A DNA stretch of 64,000 nucleotides from JAACFF01 sp963701435 (GTDB lineage: Bacteria > Chloroflexota > Anaerolineae > Promineifilales > Promineifilaceae), in assembly GCA_963701435.1 (NCBI GenBank), contig CAVPAL010000006.1, positions 682,001-746,000 of the forward strand, written 5' to 3'. This document shows positions 17,286 to 25,381 of this stretch, piece by piece. The translations under genes were made by a program, and so were the position numbers. Position 1 is the first letter of the stretch; the number at the start of each line of letters is the position of its first letter. A model generated the notes under the pieces. It did not search any database and had not been told where the DNA came from. It was given only the letters and a program-made list of their open reading frames with translations.

Positions 17286-18845
17286 TCAGGGCTGTTTGGC
17301 TGCCTGGCTGGTTTCGCGCGCGATACGGCCGTTTCCCGACCTATAATTAACCGGCAGCGGTTCGCCCTTGGTAATTAAATCTTCCGCGATCTTAGACGAA
17401 GATAGCACCCCTGGCAAGCCTGCGCCGGGATGTGTGCCGGCGCCTACAAAATAGAGATTGTCAAAATCCTCAGAACGGTTGTGGGGGCGGAACCAGGCCG
17501 ACTGCGTCAAAACCGGCTCAACTGAAAAAGCAGAGCCCATCACGCTGTTCAAATCATTTTGGAAGTGCAGCGGATCGATAGTATGTTCTGCAACGATATT
17601 TTCTTGCAAATCCGGCAAATAATTATCTTCCAGGAATTGCATAATGGCGTCCCGGTAGGGTTTAGCCGCTGTGTTCCAATCAATATCGGCGCCCAGGTGC
17701 GGAACCGGGGACAGCACATAAAAGGCTTCGTGTCCTTCCGGCGCCATGCTCGGATCGGTCAGGGTTGGCATGTGCAGGTAAAGTGAGAAATCTTCCGAAA
17801 GAAGCTTCTTGTGGAAAATATCATTCAGCAAACCTTTGTAACGTTCTCCTAAAATGATGTTGTGGTGGGCTAAACGGCCGTTGTTATAGCGTTTCTTTGT
17901 GCCAAAATAAATCACAAACAAAGACATGCTGTAGCGCGTCAATTTCTTCCAGCGCAAATCTGAATTGCGCCAACTACGATTTTTGCCGGGAATCATATTC
18001 ATATAGGTGAAGGCCACATCCGCGTTGGAAATGACGTGGTCAGCATGGTGGATGCTGCCGTCGGCCAGGCGAATGCCGGTTGCGCGCCGACCCTGCACCA
18101 GGATTTCATCCACTTCTGTATTGAGATGGAAACGGCCGTCCAACTCTTCAATCAGACGCCCTAATGCATTTATCAAAGCGCCTGTTCCGCCCATAACATA
18201 TTGAATACCCCATTCCCTTTCAAGATAATGGATCATGGCATAGATCGAGGGCGCATCAAACGGATTGCCGCCAATGAGCAGGGGGTGGAAGGAAAAACAG
18301 CGCCGCAAGAATTCATTTTCGATGAATTGGGAAGCATATTTATAAACAGATTTTTGAGATTGTAGACGAATCAAATCGGGCGCGACGCGCAGCATATCTG
18401 TCATGTGCAAAAATGGTTTGTCCGCCAGTTCGACAAAGCCTTTTTCAAAAATCGCCTTGGTGGTTTTCATGAAACGTTGGTAACCCTCTTTGTCGCGTGG
18501 ATTCCATTTTTCTATTTCATTCAAAATAAAGTCGGGGTCGTCGTTGTAATCAAAATGGCGGCCGTTGTGGTCGAAGATTCTGTAAAAGGGGTCGAGCGGT
18601 TTAAACTCGACATAATCTTCACGCCGGCGTCCCGCCAGCGCAAAAATATCATCAAACATAAACGGCACGGTGATCACAGTGGGGCCGCCGTCAAACTTAA
18701 ACCCGTTGACGTCATAAACATAGGCGCGTCCACCAATTTTGTCGCGCTTTTCAAATATTTCCACCTCGTAACCACGCGCCGCCAGCCGCGCCGCCGCGCC
18801 CAGGCCGCCAAATCCACTGCCGATTACAATCACTTTTTTAGACAT
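17286..18845 (-). CDS. crtI: Phytoene desaturase (CrtI family)
   Basis: 519 aa. N-terminal Rossmann FAD motif 'VIVIGSGFGGLGAAARLA', then 'KIGGRAYVYDVNGFKFDGGPT'. The C-terminal carotenoid-oxidase signature 'NLYFVGAGTHPGAGLPGVLSSS' is intact. It introduces double bases of conjugation into phytoene to give neurosporene or lycopene. It is the first gene of a four-gene minus-strand operon (crtI, P450, GT2, lycopene cyclase). Ribosome site GAGGGAAGCG before ATG 18845. No phytoene synthase (crtB) lies in this window. Confidence 0.93.
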   Translation of the reverse strand: MSKKVIVIGSGFGGLGAAARLAARGYEVEIFEKRDKIGGRAYVYDVNGFKFDGGPTVITVPFMFDDIFALAGRRREDYVEFKPLDPFYRIFDHNGRHFDYNDDPDFILNEIEKWNPRDKEGYQRFMKTTKAIFEKGFVELADKPFLHMTDMLRVAPDLIRLQSQKSVYKYASQFIENEFLRRCFSFHPLLIGGNPFDAPSIYAMIHYLEREWGIQYVMGGTGALINALGRLIEELDGRFHLNTEVDEILVQGRRATGIRLADGSIHHADHVISNADVAFTYMNMIPGKNRSWRNSDLRWKKLTRYSMSLFVIYFGTKKRYNNGRLAHHNIILGERYKGLLNDIFHKKLLSEDFSLYLHMPTLTDPSMAPEGHEAFYVLSPVPHLGADIDWNTAAKPYRDAIMQFLEDNYLPDLQENIVAEHTIDPLHFQNDLNSVMGSAFSVEPVLTQSAWFRPHNRSEDFDNLYFVGAGTHPGAGLPGVLSSSKIAEDLITKGEPLPVNYRSGNGRIARETSQAAKQP

Positions 18846-18896
18846 CGCTTCCCTCTTTTATTAGATATCAGGTTTTCCCGATTTTTGAATCATGCA

Positions 18897-19013
18897 TTAG
18901 GTAATCGGCAACAACATTTCAAAATTAGAATCGCTCTAGGCGTTGCCGATTCCTCAAGGAAACCGCAGTTCAAGTCCTTTGGAATTTCCGAATAGTTTCT
19001 GCGGTTTACCTAA
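18897..19013. mobile_element. 117-bp palindromic MITE-like element, copy A
   Basis: Begins TTAGGTAA and ends TTACCTAA (8-bp terminal inverted repeats). Two internal hairpins: AATCGGCAAC/GTTGCCGATT and AAACCGCAG/CTGCGGTTT. Same length and orientation as copy B at 21354-21470. In the first hairpin both strands changed together relative to copy B. Flanked by TA on each side. It lies in the 286-base gap upstream of crtI. Confidence 0.8.
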
Positions 19014-19131
19014 CTTTGTTAAGCGTAGCATTATTTTTGAAATTGTCAATATTTTGTACAATTATTGGCGGAAATTGTTTTTAAATTATAAGATTCGCGC
19101 TTTTTTGCACAGGTTTTGAGCAAGAATTATT

Positions 19132-20625
19132 TCATTGTCGGGGATGCAGCGTCATTTGCATGCCATAGCGTGGTCGCATGGTGATGGCGATTTCCGGCGC
19201 GACCGGATGACCGGGAACCAGGCGCAGTTCATACCTTTGGGCAATGAGCGCCAGGAGCAGCGGCCCTTCTGCCATTGCAAAGTTGGCGCCGATGCAAATG
19301 CGCGGTCCGGCGCCGAAGGGCAGATAAGCGAGCCGGGGACGGTTTTGTTTTTGTTCCGGTGTGAAACGTTCAGGATCAAAGCGGTATGGTTTGCGCCAGA
19401 AATCGGGGTGGTGGTGGATATTGTAAATGTTGACGGCAAGCGTTGAACCGGCCGGAATGCGGTATCCGCGCAGGGTGGTTTCTTGCATGGCAACGCGGGG
19501 TACGGCGATGACGGGCGGGTAATGGCGCAAAGATTCTTCAAAAACCTGCATGGTGTAGGGCAGATCAGGCAGGTCGTCGAGCGTGGGGGAACGGCCGTTT
19601 AACACCCGATCAACCTCTTCTTGCAGGCAGCGCAGTATATGAAAATTCTCAGAAAGCATGAACCAGGTCCAGTTGAGCGCGTTGGCCGTGGTTTCATGCC
19701 CGGCCCCAAAAATGGTTAATACTTCATCCCGCAGTTCAGTATCACTCATGCCCTGGCCGGTCTCTTCGTCGCGCGCTTGCAGCAGCATATCCAGCAAATC
19801 GTCATATTGATCGCCCGCTGCGCGCCGCGCTTGAATCAGCCCCATGACGATTTCATCTAATGTGTGCAGCGCCGATTGGAACCGCCGGTTGGTGCGTGTG
19901 GGCCAGTTGGGCGGCGGCATAAGCGGGTTTTGGATACGGCTGAAGGTGTAATGAACGGCCGTTGTCATCGCCGGTCCAATTCGATCTACATCATCCACCA
20001 CGTCGGCGCTGAACATGGTCTGGTTGATCACGTCCAGCGTCACGCGCCGCATCTCCACATCGACATCAATCGCCTGTCCGGGCTGAAAATCTGCTTCCCA
20101 ATGCGCCAGCAATCGTTCGCCCGCAGTTGTCATTTTTGATCCCATTGCGGCAATGCTGCGTTTGTGAAACAGGGGCTGCATCATGCGCCTTTGCGTGCGC
20201 CAGGAGACCGGGTCTGCATTTGTGAGCAAACCGTTGCCCACTGCCAGACTGAGCGGATCGCCGGGCGGCATGGCGCCCGGTTTTAGGAACTCGTGCTGCC
20301 CTTTTACCAATATTTCATCCGCCAGGTCAGGATGTGAAACAACGGTCAGGTGGTTGGGTCCCAGGCGCATGTGGCAGATGTCGCCATATGCGCGCCAGGC
20401 GCTGTGCATGGTTTCCAGCGTATCGCGACGCATATCCGGGATGCTGCCCACCAGCGGTTTGCCTTTGGGACCGGGCGCATAGGGGGGATACGCGGCAGCT
20501 TCCTGGCGTTTGCGAATGATCAGATAGGCGGCGGCGAGAGAAACGGCCGTCGCTGCGCCGGCGACAATAAGCGCTGTTTTTTGGTTTGATTGTGAATTGG
20601 ACAGTTTATTGAATGCCTGCTTCAT
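19132..20625 (-). CDS. Membrane-anchored cytochrome P450
   Basis: 497 aa from ATG 20625, which has GGAGG five bases upstream. An N-terminal hydrophobic helix (about residues 17-36) is followed by 'YAPGPKGKPLVGSIPD', a proline-rich hinge like that of membrane-bound P450s. Motifs: 'GAGHETT' (I-helix), 'ESLRHYPP' (ExxR), 'FGAGPRICIG' (heme cysteine). Resembles CYP102-like heme domains/CYP197-type enzymes. Substrate unknown. It stands alone between two palindromic elements, so it may have arrived independently of the carotenoid operon. Confidence 0.88.
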   Translation of the reverse strand: MKQAFNKLSNSQSNQKTALIVAGAATAVSLAAAYLIIRKRQEAAAYPPYAPGPKGKPLVGSIPDMRRDTLETMHSAWRAYGDICHMRLGPNHLTVVSHPDLADEILVKGQHEFLKPGAMPPGDPLSLAVGNGLLTNADPVSWRTQRRMMQPLFHKRSIAAMGSKMTTAGERLLAHWEADFQPGQAIDVDVEMRRVTLDVINQTMFSADVVDDVDRIGPAMTTAVHYTFSRIQNPLMPPPNWPTRTNRRFQSALHTLDEIVMGLIQARRAAGDQYDDLLDMLLQARDEETGQGMSDTELRDEVLTIFGAGHETTANALNWTWFMLSENFHILRCLQEEVDRVLNGRSPTLDDLPDLPYTMQVFEESLRHYPPVIAVPRVAMQETTLRGYRIPAGSTLAVNIYNIHHHPDFWRKPYRFDPERFTPEQKQNRPRLAYLPFGAGPRICIGANFAMAEGPLLLALIAQRYELRLVPGHPVAPEIAITMRPRYGMQMTLHPRQ

Positions 20626-20662
20626 GCAGCCTCCATGTATGTGATTGAAATGAGATACTAAA

Positions 20663-20689
20663 CTTGACTTTGTACAAAACAAAATCAAG
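20663..20689. promoter_or_regulatory. 27-bp imperfect palindrome upstream of the second P450
   Basis: CTTGACTTTG and CAAAATCAAG are arms of an inverted repeat (9 of 10 positions pair) with a seven-base centre, 38 bases before the P450 ATG. On the minus strand the arm also supplies a TTGATT that could serve as a -35 element. Likely operator; the regulator is unknown. Confidence 0.4.
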
Positions 20690-20729
20690 GCAATAAGCAG
20701 AATAAGCAAAAAAGCCTAACAACCAGGAA

Positions 20730-20816
20730 AGATGCGTTCACAAATAAAAGTTGATCGGGAAACGCATCTGCAAGGCCTGACCACTACCAAAGCCCAAGTT
20801 TAACAATGGTCAAACC
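20730..20816. repeat. Double-hairpin repeat, copy A
   Basis: Hairpin 1: AGATGCGTT / AACGCATCT with a loop beginning CACAAATAAAA. Hairpin 2: GGCCTGACCA / TGGTCAAACC (8 of 10 pairs) with a loop containing CCAAAGCCCAAGTTT. The loops match those of a second copy at 63455-63542, while the stems differ by compensatory changes. Intergenic. The rest of 20690-20875 shows no gene. Confidence 0.6.
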
Positions 20817-20875
20817 CTTATGATAACGCATTTCTGATCAGCTATCACACAATGGAATAGGAACTTCATAGCGCT

Positions 20876-21032
20876 TATTTAGTATTACAACGAGACTTCG
20901 CTCTGAAATGAGGAGGAAGGCATTCTCAAATGCCGGTTTGTCGCCTCAACTGGCCGCATCTGAGGATGCTCACTCCTCATGATTCGTCAGCAAGATATAC
21001 TTTATGTTAATTTCTCGTTGTAGTAATAAGTA
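20876..21032. mobile_element. About 155-bp element with imperfect 17-22-bp terminal inverted repeats flanked by TA
   Basis: TTAGTATTACAACGAGA (20879-20895) is the inverse of TCTCGTTGTAGTAATAA (21012-21028) with two mismatches. TA dinucleotides lie just outside. No coding capacity. Directly to its right, homology to the kinase pseudogene begins, so it marks the point where that gene's N-terminal half was lost. Looks like an IS630/mariner-type MITE remnant. Confidence 0.5.
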
Positions 21033-21604
21033 AACCGCTGCAGCCCGGAAACCCCCTGTCCGAACTGCCGATGATGGAGCGTCCACCCGCATTGCGGCCT
21101 AGGTGATGCAAGCTTTGTGGATTCCCGCGCCTGAAAACCATAATTTTCCAACGGTTGCCGATTGGTTTAAGGGTCTGGCCAGACTGCGGGCAACTTTCGC
21201 CGGCGGGACAGGTCCTTATCCGCAGGCGCTTGTGGAAACGGCCGAATCCGTGGCGCACGAATACCTCAACGCCATGGCGCCGCCGGCGCTGCTGCATGGC
21301 GACTTGCACCACATGAACATTATTCGCGCCGCATTGAGATTCTGCATGAAATGTTAGGTAATTGGCAGGAAGTTTTCAGAAAACCTGATTGACATAACCT
21401 GCCAATTCCTTGAGGAAACCGCAGATTTCCAACACATTATATTTCCCAATACTTTCTGCGGTTTACCTAAACATAGAGAAAGTACGGTTCATTGGCTGGG
21501 GAATGACGCAGGCGGTGCTGTCAGCCTGGTGGGGATATGACGAAACGAACGCCGAACTCTCTCCTGTTTTACACAATGCTCAGCGCTTGGCAGAGATGCT
21601 CTAA
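21033..21604 (+). pseudogene. Aminoglycoside/hydroxyurea phosphotransferase remnant
   Basis: Fragments of an APH(6)/hydroxyurea-kinase family protein in several frames. They are 'LQPGNPLSEL', 'DDGASTRIAA' (then a TAG), 'VMQALWIPAPENHNFPTVAD', the catalytic-loop motif 'LLHGDLHHMNII', 'RRIEILHEML', and the C-terminus 'IGWGMTQAVLSAWWGYDE'. The N-terminal half is missing. A central piece after HGDLHHMNIIRA is deleted, one stop and at least two frameshifts are present, and the 117-bp palindromic element interrupts the 3' part. Clearly dead; the family confers resistance by phosphorylation. Confidence 0.75.
21354..21470. mobile_element. 117-bp palindromic MITE-like element, copy B, inserted in the kinase pseudogene
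   Basis: TTAGGTAA...TTACCTAA with hairpins AATTGGCAGG/CCTGCCAATT and AAACCGCAG/CTGCGGTTT. Removing 21357-21469 (element plus one TA) rejoins HEML-NIEKVRFIGWG in a single frame, which shows an insertion at TTAA with duplication of TA. TA duplication is the signature of IS630/Tc1-mariner family transposition. No transposase in the window. Confidence 0.82.
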
Positions 21605-21635
21605 TACTCGGTTACCTGCGGCATAGGCATTGGTT

Positions 21636-21674
21636 AAAGCCCACTTACCCACCGGCGGTTGGTAAGCGGGTTTT
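21636..21674 (+). terminator. Terminator-like hairpin after the kinase remnant
   Basis: An 18-bp stem (two mismatches), left arm 21636-21653 and right arm 21657-21674, with a three-base loop. The right arm ends in TTTT. It lies 30 bases after the stop of the kinase pseudogene and was probably its terminator. 21675-21938 shows no gene. Confidence 0.55.
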
Positions 21675-21938
21675 AGTAGACGAAATGGCAGCGTGCGTTT
21701 TGGTAAAGATGCTGAGATTAGTTGGAGTGACATTCTGGATGCCGCCCAACGCTTCATTTTGAAATTGAACTGTCATAGGCAAAATATGAAGAATATCACT
21801 ACCTGACAACAAAATCTGCCGCTACAATAACCCCGTAGATAAATTATCACAGCTAAAATACATAGGAACGCACGGAACGCAGAATTTATCTCTGTGCCGT
21901 CTACACACTCTTTGCGTTTTTTCATAGGAGCAAAGCGT

Positions 21939-23184
21939 ATGACAAAATTCATCAAAATGGCCTGGCGTAATATGTGGCGCAATTGGCGGCGCACAGTCAT
22001 CGCCGCCGCCGCCATCGTGCTGAGCATGATTATCCTTGTCCTGTTTCAGGCCATGATGGATGGCATGGATCAATCGATCTACGGCAACACCGTGCGCCTT
22101 TATGGCGGCAATGTGCTGATCCATGCCCCCGGCTACCGCGAAAAATCGACCCGACTGCCCATGCTGCCTGTAGCCGATGTTGATGCCGTCCTGGCTGCGG
22201 CCAGAAGCCAGACCCAATGTTGTTGTCGCTTCCAGAAGGATCAATACACCCGGCCTGGTCAGCAATCGTGATAACTCACACACTGTAAACATCACGGCCA
22301 TTGAGCCGCAAATCGAAGCGCCTGTCAGCTTGGCGGCGGAAAATATCGTGGCCGGGCGTTTTCTGACGGCGGAGGATGGTGACAGTGTCGTGATTGGAAA
22401 GGCGTTGGCCGATTATCTAGACGTATCTGTTGGCGACCGCGTCTCCTTATTAGGACGGCGCAAAGATGAATCGATGCGCCAACGTTCAATGACCGTCGTC
22501 GGCATCTTTGATTTGGGTCTTGGCGAAGCCGAAAAGGGCTTGCTCTTTATGAACCTGCCCACAGCACAAACGCTGTACAACTTACGCGGCGAAGTGACTG
22601 AAGTTGCCGTGATCCTGGAGAAAATCGGCCAGGAAGATGCGGTGATCGACAACATCGCGCCAGATTTTCCCAACCACGAGGTCGATTCAATATACACGCT
22701 GCGGCCGGAGTTTAGGGAAGCTCTGAATATTGATCGGGTGATTGGTATCTTGCTGGGTGGGTTGCTCTTGATGATGGGCGCTGTCGGCATTCTCAATTTG
22801 ATGCTGATGGCTGTCTTTGAACGCACGCGGGAAATGGGCGTCCTGGCGGCGCTGGGGCTGAAAGGGCGCCAGATAATGGGTCTATTTCTCTTGGAGGGCG
22901 CATTCATTGGCCTGCTTGGCGGCGTCATCGGCTGTTTCATCAGTTGGCTGTTGATCCTGTGGCTCGGCCGAGTAGGCATTGATTTTTCTGCTCTTTACGG
23001 AGGGGATATCGGTGAATTTGGTGAACTCTACGCCTTGATGGGCACGGTTATGTACCCGGCCATTTCTACGTACAACAATCATCATCTACGGCATCGTGGC
23101 CGTTTTCATCGCCGCACTGGCAGCGCTTTTTCCGGCCTGGCGTGCTTCCAGCGGGAACCGGCAGAATCGCTGCATTATGTTTAA
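21939..23184 (+). pseudogene. ABC transporter permease (FtsX/MacB type), frameshifted copy
   Basis: AGGAG eight bases before ATG 21939. Closely related to the intact permease at 25382: same 'MAWRNMWRNWRRT' N-terminus, periplasmic domain, 'KDESMRQRSMTVVGIF', and C-terminal 'EPAESLH'. The frame breaks near 22200 (DAVLAAAR to EARPNVVVAS). It breaks again near 23068 and returns near 23145, so about 75 bases (the last membrane helix) are read out of frame. Four membrane segments expected. Forms a pair with the next gene. Either decayed after duplication or affected by sequencing indels. Confidence 0.75.
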
Positions 23185-23251
23185 GGTTGCAGGTTGCAAG
23201 TAAGAGGACGTCTTACTTTGCCCCTTGCCCCCGCAGTTTAGGAGAAATTTA

Positions 23252-24481
23252 ATGGCAATCAGTAAATTTTTTTCCATTGCTTACCGGAATTTGGCTCGCA
23301 ACGGCCGTAGAACTGCATTAACGGCGCTGGCCGTCGGTCTGGGGCTTGTCGTGAATATGGCTTTTAGCAGCCTGATAGAAGGGATGGTTTCCACCATGCT
23401 TGCCGATAGCATCCATGTCGATACAGGCCATCTGCAAATTCGCAATGAAAACTTCGAATCGGATAAAAGGAGCCTGCTGTCCAAAAATTTGCTCCAGGAT
23501 GGAGAGAGATGGGCTGCGCAGGCTGAAGCGATTCCTGAAGTTCAATCGGCAGCCCCGGTATTGTGGGGCGGCGGTCTGCTCAACACACCCCAGGAATCGG
23601 TAGGCGTTGCAATTGTCGGCATTGATACGGCCGATCGTTTTCATGATCCGATCCGCGAAGGGCATCGTGGCCGGGGAATATCTGAAAAACGATGACCGCG
23701 GCCGTATTTTGGTGGGCAGCAGGTTAGCGGATCAAATGGATATCACTGTCGGCCAGCGCGTCAGTTTGGCGGCCACTGATGCCAACGGCAATGGCCAGGA
23801 AGGGATATTCACCGTGGCCGGGCTGGTCGATACCGGTTTTGCCAGCATCGACCAAGACCGGGTCATTTTGCCGTTGGCCCAGGCCCAATCATTCTTCGGG
23901 GTGGGTGACCGCTTTAGCAGCTTGATTCTCATGTTGAACAACGAAGAAGATACGGCCGTTGCCGCTGCCGCATTTACAGAGCCGGAGATTCAGGTGCTCA
24001 CCTGGGAAGAGATGAACAAGCTCCTTGTAGAGACCGTGCAAAATGCGCTTCCCATCTATTATGTCCTCTATGGCATTGTATTTCTCGCCGTGGCCATCCT
24101 CATTGCCAATACGCTGCTTATGTCCGTTTTTGCCCGCGCGCGCGAAATCGGCATCCTGGCCTCGCTAGGCATGAACAGCGCCACATTATGTTGCTGTTTC
24201 TTGTTGAAGGAATCCTCTTAGCCCTGTTTGGGGTTGCCATGGGGTTGGTGCTTGGTCTGGCTGTTGTCTCTTATATGACGTTCGTCGGCATTCCTATCCC
24301 GGCAGAAACGACCGAACTCGTCGAGGGCATGGCTTTTGGAACAACAATATACGGTGGATTCGCGCCTGGTCAATTTGCCATCCTCACGCTCATGCTGCTG
24401 GCCATCGTCTCGCTGGTCTCGCTCTATCCGGCTATATACGCCGCCAGAATGGAACCGGTAGAAGCATTGCACTCGATATAA
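23252..24481 (+). pseudogene. ABC transporter permease (FtsX/MacB type), frameshifted second subunit
   Basis: Starts MAISKFFSIAYRNLARNGRRT after AGGAG. Paralog of the intact gene at 26704. Breaks: near 23660 (DPIREG to GIVAGEYL) and near 24180 (SLGMN to MLLFLVEGILL). The end is intact (MEPVEALHSI). Together with the preceding gene it forms the membrane half of a MacB/LolCDE-like exporter without its own ATPase. Confidence 0.75.
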
Positions 24482-24567
24482 AACGCTTGGTTGGGTGAAA
24501 TTCGTGCAATTTGTGGCGAAAGTCTTGAGCGACTTAGATTTGTTACTTTGCAAACGGCCGAACCATC

Positions 24568-24620
24568 TTGATCCCGGATGAAATTCATGATATGATCTTT
24601 TACCGACTACAGGTCGGTAA
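24568..24620 (+). promoter_or_regulatory. Sigma70-type promoter with overlapping palindromic operator for the TetR gene
   Basis: -35 TTGATC (24568-24573), 17-base spacer, -10 TATGAT (24591-24596). TTACCGAC (24600-24607) and GTCGGTAA (24613-24620) form a perfect 8-bp inverted repeat with a five-base spacer. It covers the expected transcription start and touches the ribosome site AAGGA. The arrangement fits autorepression by the TetR protein encoded 12 bases later. Confidence 0.75.
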
Positions 24621-24632
24621 GGAAACTATTGC

Positions 24633-25313
24633 ATGGCAAGAATTGTTAAAGCAGCCGATGTACGCCGCGCTGAAATTCTGGATACAGCCCAAAAGCTTTT
24701 CTATACCCAGGGGTACGAGAACACATCCATCCAGAGTATCATCGACGAAATTGGCATAGCCAAAGGCACGTTTTATCACCATTACGACTCCAAGCAGGCC
24801 CTGCTCGACGCGCTAGTAATGCATATCTTGGAGCAAATGCTGCAGACGCTTGAGCCAATGGTGAATGATTCGCAGTTGAATGCCCTGGAAAAACTGCAGC
24901 GCTTTTTCATTGAGGCAAACAACCTGGGATTTGAAAACCGCGAACTTTCACTGACGTTGATGCAGGTATGGTACAAAGACGAAAATGCAATTTTACGCTA
25001 CAAGATGCAGGTTAAAGCGACGGAGCAATTTGGGCCGCTGCTGACGCAAATCATCCGGCAAGGGGTAATGGAAGGTTGTTTCTCCACAGATTACCCAAAA
25101 TATACGGCCGAAGTGATTTTTGATATAACACAAGGGCTTGATGAACCGGTGACCAAACTGCTGTTAAGGGCTGACAGTGACCCGGTTGTCTGGACAACAA
25201 TTGATCAAAAAATAGCTGCCTGTGAGCAGGCTATCACGCGTGTGTTAGATGCACCAAACGGATCGATCAGGATCACTAACATCACAGATTTAAGAGAACT
25301 GGTTGGGAGTTAG
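24633..25313 (+). CDS. TetR family transcriptional regulator
   Basis: 226 aa. N-terminal TetR helix-turn-helix (about residues 10-56): 'AEILDTAQKLFYTQGYENTSIQSIIDEIGIAKGTFYHHYDSK'-like sequence, very close to the family consensus. The C-terminal ligand domain is family-typical in size but not assignable. It precedes and probably controls the permease-permease-ATPase operon as well as itself, given the operator at 24600-24620. TetR regulators of efflux operons are common. Confidence 0.9.
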   Translation: MARIVKAADVRRAEILDTAQKLFYTQGYENTSIQSIIDEIGIAKGTFYHHYDSKQALLDALVMHILEQMLQTLEPMVNDSQLNALEKLQRFFIEANNLGFENRELSLTLMQVWYKDENAILRYKMQVKATEQFGPLLTQIIRQGVMEGCFSTDYPKYTAEVIFDITQGLDEPVTKLLLRADSDPVVWTTIDQKIAACEQAITRVLDAPNGSIRITNITDLRELVGS

Positions 25314-25316
25314 CGG

Positions 25317-25335
25317 CCCGATTTTTTAAATCGGG
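25317..25335 (+). other. Short hairpin between tetR and the permease operon
   Basis: CCCGATTT / AAATCGGG, 8-bp perfect stem with a TTT loop, four bases after the tetR stop. No following T tract, so at most an attenuator or mRNA-processing stem. Confidence 0.35.
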
Positions 25336-25381
25336 TGGAGATTTGCAAAATCGCGCTACTTTATAATTGGAGGCAAATCGT

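Noticed and set aside
18897..21470. The two 117-bp elements as integron attC sites bounding a P450 cassette
   Set aside because: Their ends do not match GTTRRRY/RYYYAAC, and the kinase reconstruction shows TA-duplicating insertion. The GTTAAGC after copy A is not repeated at copy B.
25317..25335. Intrinsic terminator of tetR
   Set aside because: The hairpin is not followed by a T tract.
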